From positions 1-14,926 of the forward strand of contig SSNU01003034.1 in NCBI GenBank assembly GCA_012064415.1: a DNA stretch of 14,926 nt, written 5' to 3'. This stretch comes from Gyrodactylus bullatarudis (taxonomy: Eukaryota; Platyhelminthes; Monogenea; Gyrodactylidea; Gyrodactylidae). Position numbers and translations under genes: made by a program. Below, piece after piece: positions 1-7,010 of the stretch (positions are counted from its first letter, which is position 1; every line of letters starts with the position of its first letter). The notes under the pieces are model-generated. The model was given only the letters and a program-made list of their open reading frames with translations. It was not told where the DNA came from and did no database searches.

Positions 1-127
1 ACTCTTCTCTATTCTTTAATACGTAAAACTGAAAAAAATTTTTTTTTCGATTTTACCGCTTAAATGATCCTGAACAACGTTTTTTTTTCGTTTTCAAGCA
101 GAAACAATAGAGAAAACACGATTTTTT
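1..127. repeat. Terminal direct repeat, left copy (circular overlap)
   Basis: Bases 1-127 are identical to 14800-14926. The first 47 bases of this overlap lie outside the 131-bp tandem repeat, so the match is not merely one repeat unit hitting another. An exact 127-base end overlap is what a de Bruijn assembler run at k=127 leaves on a circular contig. The circle is then about 14,799 bp. Confidence 0.93.
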
Positions 128-147
128 CGTTTTTTCTCGTTTTCTAG

Positions 148-166
148 ATACTTTAATAGGTAAAAT
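148..166 (+). repeat. 19-nt motif, member in repeat unit 1
   Basis: ATACTTTAATAGGTAAAAT on the + strand. An identical copy is at 279-297. The same word with one change lies on the minus strand at 7286-7304. Copies matching at 16 of 19 positions are at 11-29 (+), 351-369 (-) and 7216-7234 (-). Confidence 0.75.
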
Positions 167-188
167 CGTGTTTTTTTTCGATTTTACC
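159..188. repeat. Perfect hairpin across the unit 1/2 junction
   Basis: GGTAAAATCG (159-168) pairs perfectly with CGATTTTACC (179-188) around the 10-nt loop TGTTTTTTTT. The stem is 10 bp and spans the boundary between tandem units, as in many mitochondrial control-region repeats. Confidence 0.85.
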
Positions 189-278
189 GCTTAAATGATC
201 CTGAACAACGTTTTTTTTTCGTTTTCAAGCAGAAACAATAGAGAAAACACGATTTTTTTAATTTTTTTCGTTTTCTAG

Positions 279-297
279 ATACTTTAATAGGTAAAAT
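279..297 (+). repeat. 19-nt motif, member in repeat unit 2
   Basis: Identical to the copy at 148-166. It forms the left side of the 13-bp hairpin at 287-322. Confidence 0.75.
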
Positions 298-322
298 CGT
301 GTTTTTTTTCGATTTTACCTAT
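287..322. repeat. Longer hairpin at the end of unit 2
   Basis: The same hairpin, extended to 13 perfect base pairs: ATAGGTAAAATCG (287-299) with CGATTTTACCTAT (310-322). The extension exists because the sequence after the last unit reads CCTAT instead of CCGCT. Each arm carries the motif core that recurs in the other non-coding regions. Confidence 0.85.
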
Positions 323-350
323 GAACACTTCATGTCAAAAGTGCCAAAAA

Positions 351-369
351 TTTCTCCCTATTAAAGTAT
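351..369 (-). repeat. 19-nt motif, diverged member in NCR1
   Basis: Read on the minus strand this matches the repeat-unit motif at 16 of 19 positions, with the ATACTTTAATAGG half intact. Its orientation is opposite to the copies in the tandem repeats. Confidence 0.5.
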
Positions 370-529
370 ATAACAAAATCGTTGTTTTTTTTTTTTTTTG
401 CGTTTTGCGCTTGAAGATACTCTATTTTGGGTCTTTTTTTTTTTTACCTATGAAATGATAGAGAAGAATTAAATTTTTTTGTGTAATTTTTGTCTATTTT
501 TGTCTTGTTTTTTCAGCCTTCTCCCCTTA

Positions 530-563
530 TATTAAGACAATATATTATATAATAATACAGTTT
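530..563. repeat. 34-nt box shared with NCR2 (copy A)
   Basis: Bases 530-563 match 6146-6179 in the same orientation at 31 of 34 positions, including an unbroken 22-base run (530-551 against 6146-6167). Differences are at 552, 559 and 560. The core on the + strand is TTAAGACAATATATTATATA. Apart from the terminal overlap and the tandem repeats it is the longest non-coding identity I noticed, so a replication or transcription signal is plausible. Confidence 0.8.
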
Positions 564-582
564 CTCGATGCCTTGCGAATTT

Positions 583-601
583 CTTGATCATTAAGATCAA
601 G
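583..601. repeat. Perfect 7-bp hairpin in the GC-richer island
   Basis: CTTGATC (583-589) pairs with GATCAAG (595-601) around the loop ATTAA. An alternative 8-bp pairing of 593-600 with 618-625 (one G-T pair when read on the minus strand) would use the same right arm, so the two structures exclude each other. Confidence 0.7.
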
Positions 602-669
602 CTGCCCAGTTTGTCGGTTAATCTTACCTTGTATTATGCCTGTAATTTAAAAATCTTCCCACACCAACT

Positions 670-708
670 CTCAATTGAGGCCTCTTTCACAAATTAAAGA
701 TAGCGCTA
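670..708. repeat. Cluster of three palindromes
   Basis: CTCAATTGAG (670-679) overlaps GAGGCCTC (677-684), and TAGCGCTA follows at 701-708. All are perfect. They lie in the GC-richer part of NCR1 next to trnF. Their role is unknown. Confidence 0.6.
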
Positions 709-720
709 GTCGGTTGATAA

Positions 721-792
721 TATCCACTAATATAAAATTTTCTTTAACTCTTCAAATTAATGCTTTATATAATAAATATAAGCTAAGCGGAC
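721..792 (-). tRNA. trnF: tRNA-Phe (GAA)
   Basis: Acceptor GTCCGCT pairs with AGTGGAT (two G-T pairs), discriminator A. Anticodon stem TTAAT/GTTAA carries loop TTGAAGA with anticodon GAA. The D arm is GCTT/AAGC with a long loop, and the T arm is weak. It is the last gene before the control region. In most parasitic flatworms trnF lies before trnM, so its place here is swapped. Confidence 0.87.
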
Positions 793-823
793 TGTGTTTT
801 TTTAGTTATTATATTGTATACAA

Positions 824-894
824 TAAAAAAGACACATAAAAAAATTTGTATTTTTTGATCATGAATCAAATAGTTTGATTTAACTTACTTTTTT
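824..894 (-). tRNA. trnM: tRNA-Met (CAT)
   Basis: The 7-bp acceptor AAAAAAG/CTTTTTT is perfect, discriminator A. D stem AGTT/AACT. The perfect anticodon stem TTTGA/TCAAA holds loop TTCATGA with anticodon CAT. The T arm is short (ACA/TGT). Its first base is also the discriminator position of trnQ. It serves both initiation and elongation, as the only methionine tRNA seen. Confidence 0.87.
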
Positions 895-961
895 TTATAA
901 AGGGTTTAATCTACCTCCTATGCCACCAAAAAGCATAATGCTAAAAAACAACTCTTTATAA
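894..961 (-). tRNA. trnQ: tRNA-Gln (TTG)
   Basis: The 7-bp acceptor TTATAAA/TTTATAA is perfect. Anticodon stem ATGCT/GGCAT holds loop TTTTGGT with anticodon TTG. D arm TGTT/AGCA; T arm GGT/ACC. It starts 34 nt after the nad4 stop and overlaps trnM by one base. The nad4-Q junction is the usual neodermatan one. Confidence 0.85.
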
Positions 962-995
962 TTTCACCTATTTAATGGTATGTATAACCACTAGG

Positions 996-2216
996 TTAAT
1001 TTAGTATTATAAAAATATAAAAAAAATATAAACATCTACATAATAAAATAATAGTATTGTAAGAACTAAAATAATACAATGCATGATTGCTTAATCGTCT
1101 TACTACTAAAGCTAAGGTTCTGATAGGCCCAAATATTCTAAAAAATATATAAATCCTGAATATTAAAACCAATGAACTCCTTCCCCAAACTGAAATAAAT
1201 ATAATTAACTCTTTAAAAAATAAGACACAAGGGGGGAAGGCTACTAGCCTTAACATTCCAAATATTATAATTAAATTATAAATATTATTATTATAAATTA
1301 CACTTACTATTCATTTTCGAGAGCCTCTTAATAAACTTGATAAATAAAAGAAAAAGAATAAGATAAACACAGAAATTCCATGTCCTAACCTAAATCTACC
1401 TAGAACTTTACATCTATAAGGGCTTAGGCTAAATAAACCACACATTCCTACTCTGATGTGGCCTAACCTAAGAAAAGCCAGTCAACGCTTTTTATCTAAT
1501 TCACAAAAACATCTAATAAAAAACACACAACTAATGAAAAAAAATATAATTAAATAACTCTTTAAAGTGTATATTTCATACCTAAAAAATCGAAATACCC
1601 CTAATAAACCCAACTTCATTATATAGCCCCTTAACAAAATAGATACATATCTTTTTGCTTCAGCATGGACTATTGGTAGTCATGCATGAAAAGGAAATAA
1701 TGGAACCTTTGTAATAAAAATTAAAAATAATAGATATTTAATTTTCTCTCCAATGTTTAAAAATAATATATTACTTTTTGTAAGACTTAATTTAATACAT
1801 AAAATTAATAAAGGTATACCCCCGAACACTATATAACCTAAAAAGTACCAACCAGCACTATTACGCTCTGAGTAAGGTGAATTTATAAATAAACTGAAGC
1901 ATAATAAAATAATTCTTAATTCATAAAAAACAAAAAATAATATAACTTTACATGATAAAAAACATATAATCCCTCTTAAACATCTAAAATAAACTAATAA
2001 TAATTTTATAACTCTTTTATATAAATTAATTTTATTAAATAAAGAATATACAATAAACACTGGTATAATTCTTAAATAAACTCCAAAACTATCTAAAATA
2101 AAATAATCATTAAATATACTTTTACAATTAACTAAACTTAAAAGACCAAATGTTATAAAAAACGTTACTTTTAAAGGTAAAAATTGTCACAAAATCATAA
2201 TCGTCTTAATAAACAT
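996..2216 (-). CDS. nad4: NADH dehydrogenase subunit 4
   Basis: This is a proton-pumping membrane subunit of complex I. Under table 9 there is one open frame of 406 codons ending in TAA at 996-998, close to or slightly under the usual flatworm length. It shows the family signature HAWLPIVHAEA (about 1650-1690) followed by SGYIMKLG, then a C-terminal PPCVLFFKEL block near 1200. Many Trp are TGA and many Ser are AGA/AGG, so standard-code reading breaks it up. The start is the ATG at 2216, overlapping nad4L by 46 nt; an in-frame ATG at 2198 (28-nt overlap) is the alternative. The nad4L/nad4 overlap is normal in flatworms and implies one bicistronic message. Confidence 0.95.
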
Positions 2217-2422
2217 AAAATAAATACTACTCCTAGTGTAGCTACAACTACAAAATAAATTCATAGTATGGGATTTGTATTAATCAAAGTCAGTCCACTT
2301 ATAAGAATAAATAATATTTTTAACCTCTCTAAAAATATTATTAAATTTACTAACTCAAAACCACTAATAATTAAATTGATCCTATAAATAATAAACACTA
2401 AATAAAAAAATTTTAACATCAT
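2171..2422 (-). CDS. nad4L: NADH dehydrogenase subunit 4L
   Basis: Small complex I membrane subunit of 83 residues, near the usual flatworm length of about 87. It is mostly hydrophobic with about three membrane segments and the typical central GFELVNLIIFLE stretch (Glu inside the second helix). It begins ATGATG one base after the cob stop and ends TAA at 2171-2173, inside nad4. The cob-nad4L-nad4 block is conserved across flatworms. Assignment rests on position, size, hydropathy and the buried Glu, since the family is poorly conserved. Confidence 0.92.
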
Positions 2423-2423
2423 T

Positions 2424-3503
2424 TTAAATAAGGCTTAACTTTAAACTTATAAATAAAACCACCACTAAGATGCTACATATAAAACTAATTCAGTCATAAG
2501 GTCATTCCGGATGACAAGCCCCTAAGTATCTTAGGACAACCAAACATCTTATAATAAGTCAAAATTTAACTTGATAGAATAATCTATAAGTTGATCCCAC
2601 CTTTTTACTGCTAAAAGGAAGCCAAAATATAAATAAGAACACTATAACTAAAATAAGACCTCCTATCTTAGACCTTATGGAGCGTAACATGGCATAATAA
2701 AACAAAAAATACCATTCTGGCTTAATTTTAACCGGAGTTGTCATTGGATCAGCTCTCAAATAAGCCTCTGAATCTAATACTAAGTCTGGTCTAAAAAATA
2801 AACCAAATAATATCAAGAGAATCATTGAAACAACCCTAAATAAATCCTTTATTGAGTAATAATGGTGAAAATATACTGAATCAGTATATCCTTTATTTAA
2901 CCTTAAAGAATTATTTGAACCTTGCTTATGTAAATAAAATAAATGTATTATTATGACACCCACTATAACAAAAGCTAAAATAACATGAGCCGCAAACATT
3001 CGAACTAAAGTAACTTTAGTAACTCCAAACCCTCCGACTATATAATTATAAGCTAAGTTTCCTATAAAGGGAACTCTTTGAACCACTCCAGTTAAAACTG
3101 TGGCTGCCCAATAAGACATTTGGTGTCATGGTAAAATATAACCTAAAAATGCTTCAATCATCATTAATAGATAAAGGATAAATCCAACAGACCATAAGAA
3201 TCCCTTTTGAAAACTACCATAATAAAGACCACGACCCATATGAACAAACATAATAAAAAATATGCTTCTTGCCCCCCATATGTGAAAATAACGTATAAAT
3301 CATAGGGATAGGTCTTCATTCCTGAACCCCATAACAGTCATAAACCTTAGGTTTTGGTCAGCAACATACAACAAGGATAAGATAACACCAGTAACTATTT
3401 GAATTCCTATGGTACCGGATAAAACAAACCCCCTACACCAATAATATTTTAACCCACTGTTAGTTGGTAAGTCATAAACTTTATTCTTTAGAATTCTTAT
3501 CAT
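2424..3503 (-). CDS. cob: Cytochrome b
   Basis: Complex III subunit carrying both b hemes and the quinol sites. The frame encodes 359 residues and ends TAA at 2424-2426. The first heme-ligand pair lies in FHIWGAS and FVHMGRGLYYGSF (about 3200-3290). The second lies in the stretch FAAHVILAF with IIIHLFYLH (about 2930-3000). The Qo-site motif PEWYFLFYYAMLRS is near 2700, and a late CHPEWPYDW block follows near 2495-2515. The ATG at 3503 was chosen because no other in-frame start lies between it and trnH, 23 nt upstream. TGA codons at 3300, 2559, 2502 and 2490 read as Trp. Confidence 0.97.
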
Positions 3504-3526
3504 ATGTAATTGCTCTGTCTAATTTT

Positions 3527-3591
3527 TATTAAGTAAATATTATTTATTTTTAGCACCACAATCTAACAGTTTTAACTTAACTTAACTTAAC
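3527..3591 (-). tRNA. trnH: tRNA-His (GTG)
   Basis: Acceptor GTTAAGT/ACTTAAT (one G-T pair), discriminator A. D arm AGTT/AACT with a 7-nt loop. Anticodon stem TTAGA/GCTAA (last pair mismatched) holds loop TTGTGGT with anticodon GTG. The T arm is AT-only (AAATA/TATTT). The acceptor and D arm consist of a pentanucleotide repeated four times (3572-3591). It sits one base after the cox3 stop, in the standard flatworm cox3-H-cob position. Confidence 0.88.
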
Positions 3592-3592
3592 T

Positions 3593-4231
3593 TTAAAAAA
3601 TATAAACAACAGTATATACTAGTAATCAGATATAATCCACAAAATGCCAGTATCATATAACTAATTTACTATAATAGAGATTAACTATCTTAGGGCTATA
3701 TAATAATAGACCTAACAACAAAAAAATTCCTATTAATACATGAGAAAAATGTAATCTAATTGTTGTAAAACACCTGGCATGATAAACACTCCTAAATAAA
3801 TTCATTATTCTTTCTTCGTACTCAAATCCTTGTAATACTATAAAAAATAATCCTAAAACAACAGTAAATACTAAATAAACTTTAGAAACTTTCATTTGTA
3901 GGTGATAAGATGTAGCTGTTACTGAGGAACCTAGCAATAAAAATGATCCTAACAAAGGAAGCTCATTATATTCGGAAATATTAATATCTTCAACGTCACG
4001 AAACCATAAACAACTTGTGAATAAAGTTAAAAATATTAGGACTTCACTCATTATAAATAAAAAAAATCCTCTTAAATAATGATTATTATTAACAAACCTA
4101 TCTTTTACAAATCAAGATGCTCCCACTAATCTCATTATAAAACCTAATATAACTAGGGGTAGCTTCCATAAAATTAACCCTACAAGAAAAAAAAAGAATA
4201 TAAAACTACCGTAAACAGATGCCCATTTCAT
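3593..4231 (-). CDS. cox3: Cytochrome c oxidase subunit III
   Basis: Complex IV membrane subunit of 212 residues, ending TAA at 3593-3595. The family C-terminus WYWHFVDYIW is clear near 3625-3655, with TGA for the first and last Trp shown. The middle carries LQGFEYEE and HARCFTTIRLHFSHVLIG, typical of subunit III. Reading can be extended upstream to an ATG at 4264, but that stretch is trnG (4237-4306), so the ATG at 4231 (MNWASVYG), five bases after trnG, is preferred. Flatworm cox3 is usually about 210-220 residues, which fits. Confidence 0.95.
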
Positions 4232-4236
4232 TAAAC

Positions 4237-4306
4237 TATAACACCCTACAAATCATAGGATCATTAACTTGGAAAGATAATATATTTAAAATTATAATAG
4301 TGTTAT
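4237..4306 (-). tRNA. trnG: tRNA-Gly (TCC)
   Basis: Perfect acceptor ATAACAC/GTGTTAT, discriminator A. D arm TATA/TATA. Anticodon stem TTATC/GTTAA (one T-T mismatch) with loop TTTCCAA and anticodon TCC. T arm CCTA/TAGG with a 7-nt loop. It is packed between nad5 (ends 4311) and cox3 (starts 4231). Flukes usually have trnE next to it here; that gene is absent from this spot. Confidence 0.88.
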
Positions 4307-4310
4307 TATT

Positions 4311-5876
4311 TTAAAATCTTAATAAAATTAAATAAAACATCAACGACATAATAAAAAGATAATTGTAATTGAGTAAATTTTTACTATTAAATCGAAATGA
4401 TTTATACCAACTTAACAAACTACTTTCTCATCGCCATACAGAAATAAAATATATTAATTTGTTGACTATACTATTGAACCTTTGAGATAAATTTATAATA
4501 TAATCTTGACCAAATAAGCCACTAAGCCATCTACTATTATTTATATACACATAGCTTCAACCTGCTACGCTCATAAAAAATATTAAAGAATTAATTAATA
4601 CACTTAAATTTGAAGAGCATAAAGTATCTTCAAGTTCACCCCCACTTATTCAATTTTTAACAATTAAACTAAAAGGTGTTATAGACCTAATAAAATAAAA
4701 TCTGTTATTAAATCCCTCTCTACTTCTATTTCTAAATTTTAAAATTACTCTTATTAACCGAAATGTATAAAGGAACGATAAACTTATCCCCAATATAATA
4801 AGCAAACACATTAATAGATTCCCACTTTTCTCTATAAATTTGACAAACAAATGCTTAGAAAAATATAAACCAAAAAACGGAAATCCCCTAATAAATAACC
4901 TTATTAAACCAATAATATAGCTAAACCCATAAGAACTAATGAAATAATGATAGCTCTTGTTTTGTCTTTTGTTTGAATTTACTAACAAATCACCTATCAA
5001 GCAGAACATCATACACTTAAATATACCATGACATAAAAGTTGTATTAAACCAATCTCTACTCCCCCAAGATAAATGTAAACATAGCATCAACTAATTTTT
5101 TTACAAGTTGATAAAGCTATTATCTTCTTTGTGTCAGAATAAATAAATGCACACAAAGCACTTATAATGATTCTAATAAGCCTAAGTAATAATAATGACT
5201 CTCCTATACCTGAATATAATAATTCACTTTCATATCGACATAGTAATCAGACTCCAGAAGCAACTAAAGTAGAAGAATGAACTAACCTCCTAACTGGTGT
5301 AGGAGCACGCATTGCTTCTAATAACCAGCTTCTCATTGGGTAAACAGCTGTCTTACTAATTAACAACAAGCATAAAAATAATAAAACAAACGCTCTAACT
5401 TTATCTTTATTGTAGTAATAATAAGAAACAAATATAAAAAACCCAACATCACCTAGTCGAGATCTTATCATTGTTATTAGGGCTGACCGAGACGAACAAT
5501 AAATTCTATAATATAGTATTAAAAAAAACCTGCTCATTCCTAAGTACTCTCACCCTATAAATCTTTTTAAACAATCTTTAGTGAGTATCAAGAACAACAT
5601 ACTTCTAACAAATAGTTGAATGTTAACAATTAGATAATCCCTATGTCAATTAAAATAATGCCAATAAAAAAAAGAAGCTATTATAAAACATGATAATAAC
5701 ATAATTATACAAATTAATCTAATATTGTCTAAACAATAACTATATTTTATTTTTAAATTGCTACCAAGATAATCAGTATAACTATAACAAAATTTAAAGT
5801 TTCTCTTTAATTTGAATGATATAACTAAAACTAATAAAAAAAATAATAAACTAATGCCTGTTCTTATAATATACAT
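4311..5876 (-). CDS. nad5: NADH dehydrogenase subunit 5
   Basis: Large proton-pumping complex I subunit of 521 residues, normal for flatworms, ending TAA at 4311-4313, five bases before trnG. Recognisable blocks in order: LGDVGFFIF (about 5430-5460), SWLLEAMRAPTPVRRLVHSST followed by LVASGVW (about 5250-5335), DTKKIIALST with both Lys as AAG (about 5110-5140), HGIFKCMMFCLIGDLL (about 4985-5030). The C-terminal 150 residues are hydrophobic and poorly conserved. The ATG at 5876 follows trnR by eight bases, and I found no better upstream start. TGA at 5247 and 4650 is Trp. Confidence 0.96.
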
Positions 5877-5884
5877 GTTACTTA

Positions 5885-5952
5885 AATCAAAGGTGGGCCT
5901 AATACCACGTAAATAATGGCCGAAACATTATTCTTGAATACAAGTCATTGAT
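5885..5952 (-). tRNA. trnR: tRNA-Arg (TCG)
   Basis: Acceptor ATCAATG/CTTTGAT (one T-T mismatch), discriminator T. D arm CTTG/CAAG with a 4-nt loop. Anticodon stem TAATG/CATTA (extendable to 7 bp) with loop TTTCGGC and anticodon TCG. T arm GTGG/CCAC. TCG reads the CGN codons, the only Arg codons in this code. It lies in the usual S2-L2-R-nad5 cluster. Confidence 0.88.
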
Positions 5953-5968
5953 AATTTATTAACATAAT

Positions 5969-6036
5969 AATACTAGAAAGATAAATCTTTGTATTTGACG
6001 CTTAAAATCAACTCATATAACCTCTGACACTAGTAT
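5969..6036 (-). tRNA. trnL2: tRNA-Leu2 (TAA, UUR codons)
   Basis: Perfect acceptor ATACTAG/CTAGTAT, discriminator T. Short D stem TCA/TGA. Anticodon stem TTGAT/GTCAA with loop TTTAAGC and anticodon TAA. T arm AAAGA/TCTTT. Six bases separate it from trnS2, as in other parasitic flatworms. Confidence 0.9.
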
Positions 6037-6042
6037 GCTATA

Positions 6043-6100
6043 ATGTTGTCTAAATTTAATCTTTAGTTAATCTAGCTTCAAACTAGATATTAAACCAACA
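6043..6100 (-). tRNA. trnS2: tRNA-Ser2 (TGA, UCN codons), lacking a D arm
   Basis: The perfect anticodon stem TCTAG/CTAGA holds loop TTTGAAG with anticodon TGA. The T arm is CTAAA/TTTAG with a 7-nt loop. The acceptor is TGTTG/CAACA plus two weaker positions. Only a few unpaired bases replace the D arm, common for flatworm serine tRNAs. The exact acceptor ends are uncertain by one or two bases. Confidence 0.82.
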
Positions 6101-6145
6101 CATATTTAAAAAATAATTACTTTACTGAAATTTTTTATTTATATT

Positions 6146-6179
6146 TATTAAGACAATATATTATATATTAATACCATTT
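6146..6179. repeat. 34-nt box shared with NCR1 (copy B)
   Basis: Same-orientation partner of 530-563, with 31 of 34 matches and a 22-base identical run at 6146-6167. The two copies are about 5.6 kb apart by the shorter way round, and each lies in the non-coding DNA bordering a tRNA cluster. Confidence 0.8.
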
Positions 6180-6213
6180 TCAAATAATGAAAATTTTTGT
6201 ATTTTTTTTATAA

Positions 6214-6223
6214 TTTTACCTAT
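6214..6223 (-). repeat. Half copy of the dispersed motif in NCR2
   Basis: TTTTACCTAT on the + strand (ATAGGTAAAA on the minus strand). The outer half of the 19-nt motif is not kept. Identical 10-mers are at 313-322, 442-451 and 7287-7296. Confidence 0.5.
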
Positions 6224-6318
6224 CTAGACTTATAAATAACCGCACAAATTTTGAAAAAATCGACTAAATATTAGTGAAATTTTTTTTTTAAGTATATACT
6301 TTAATCTTATAAATTTAT

Positions 6319-6385
6319 TTTAAAGAGGGTAACTACCCATTTTTTGCTCCTAAAGCAAACTTATTTAAGCTTCTAACATCTTTAA
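6319..6385 (-). tRNA. trnL1: tRNA-Leu1 (TAG, CUN codons)
   Basis: Perfect acceptor TTAAAGA/TCTTTAA, discriminator A. Perfect anticodon stem TTTGC/GCAAA with loop TTTAGGA and anticodon TAG. T arm GGGT/ACCC. The D arm is reduced (TTA/TAA). A 30-nt spacer lies between it and trnY. Confidence 0.88.
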
Positions 6386-6415
6386 AAAATCTATAAAATA
6401 AACAATTTTTCCAGT

Positions 6416-6479
6416 TAACAAAATCATTTCTTCGGAAGCTACAATTCCATGTACTTAAAATATACTAAACTAGTTTGTA
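6416..6479 (-). tRNA. trnY: tRNA-Tyr (GTA)
   Basis: Anticodon stem TGGAA/TTCCG (one T-G pair) holds loop TTGTAGC with anticodon GTA. The acceptor TACAAAC/TTTTGTT keeps five pairs with mismatches at both ends, so the boundaries may shift. The D and T arms are weak. Its position right after nad6 is the usual one. Confidence 0.78.
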
Positions 6480-6487
6480 AAAAAACT

Positions 6488-6961
6488 TTAACGTATAAAA
6501 CTTTTTTTATCATTAAACAAAAAAGAAAATATTATGATGCTTACTATTAATAAACTTAATATAAATAAATAGCTAACTCAATTATTATAAGATATCAGCC
6601 CTAAACTCTCTTCAGATGCTCTTGACGGATAAAAAGATAATAAACTTTCATCAATATAAATATTTCTTCACATGACTCTAATAAGTAATAACCAAAAAAA
6701 CACAGCCAGTCTTAAATTTCTTTTACTGAACCTTTTATAAGAATAGATGGAAACAAATAGTAACAAAACATAAACTCCTCCTATATAAACTAATAATAAA
6801 ATACAACTATACCAAAAAGATTTAGTAACTAAATATAAAAGAATCCTTCTTATACCTCTTAAACATACCAAAAACAAACAATAAGAACCCCTAGCTACAA
6901 ACACGTTATAACTACAAGACACTAATATAAAACTTATTAATAATAAACTTCTTATAAACAT
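6488..6961 (-). CDS. nad6: NADH dehydrogenase subunit 6
   Basis: Complex I membrane subunit, poorly conserved in sequence. From the ATG at 6961 it has 157 residues, close to the roughly 150 usual in flatworms, and ends TAA at 6488-6490. It shows several hydrophobic helices and the conserved LLVYIGGVYVLLLFV helix near 6755-6800. The frame stays open upstream to a GTG at 7003, eight bases after trnE, which would add 14 mostly polar residues (171 in total). I prefer the ATG because nad6 normally begins directly with a membrane helix. TGA at 6668 and 6578 is Trp. Identity is supported by position after cox2-trnE and before trnY. Confidence 0.92.
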
Positions 6962-7010
6962 AAATATTGAGTTATTAACTTGTGTGTTGTTATTAAACTT
7001 CACCTATAAC

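Larger units (their letters stand above)
48..309. repeat. Two tandem 131-bp repeats plus a third start
   Basis: Unit 1 is 48-178 and unit 2 is 179-309. They differ at four positions only (128-130 and 136 against 259-261 and 267). A third unit begins at 310 and diverges after 319. Upstream, 11-47 looks like a worn copy of a unit's end. Each unit contains several T runs of about 6-9, an imperfect hairpin (GAGAAAACACG with CGTTTTTTCTC in unit 1) and the left arm of a perfect hairpin completed by the next unit. The identical runs are shorter than 127 bases, so this assembly could separate two copies, but the true copy number may be higher. Confidence 0.93.
1..720. other. Main non-coding (control) region, NCR1
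   Basis: This stretch between trnF and atp6 continues through the circle junction into 14761-14799. It has no credible ORF or tRNA. Bases 1-320 hold a divergent repeat edge and two 131-bp units. Bases 320-520 are poly-T-rich with two half-motif copies (313-322, 442-451). Bases 530-563 hold a box shared with NCR2. Bases 557-720 form a palindrome-rich island, with 601-720 about 39% G+C by count. The + strand of the repeats is strongly T-rich (34 T to 11 A in 121-180), opposite to the gene-bearing part. It is the best candidate for replication and transcription control; no specific site can be assigned. Confidence 0.85.
6101..6318. other. Second non-coding region, NCR2 (trnL1-trnS2)
   Basis: This 218-bp stretch holds no gene. 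The line 6121-6180 has only 6 G/C in 60. It contains the box shared with NCR1 (6146-6179), a half copy of the dispersed motif (TTTTACCTAT, 6214-6223), a run of T at 6281-6289 and the 12-nt palindrome AAGTATATACTT (6290-6301). The + strand is T-rich, opposite to the genes on both sides. Tapeworms have a short control region near this tRNA cluster, so a secondary origin is plausible but not shown. Confidence 0.8.

Noticed and set aside
1..480. CRISPR-like array
   Set aside because: The 131-bp units are contiguous tandem repeats without unique spacers, in an animal mitochondrial genome.
557..720. A 23rd tRNA in the GC-richer island
   Set aside because: Stems exist, but no arrangement gave an acceptor, a 7-nt anticodon loop and a T arm together, and all 22 expected tRNAs are found elsewhere.
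4237..4264. Upstream cox3 start at 4264
   Set aside because: This stretch forms trnG with a perfect 7-bp acceptor; starting at 4231 avoids overlap and gives the usual length.
996..5876. Apparent fragmentation of nad4, cob, cox3 and nad5 into pseudogene pieces
   Set aside because: Every break is a TGA codon, read as Trp in flatworm mitochondria. No frameshift was needed to read any of the genes.
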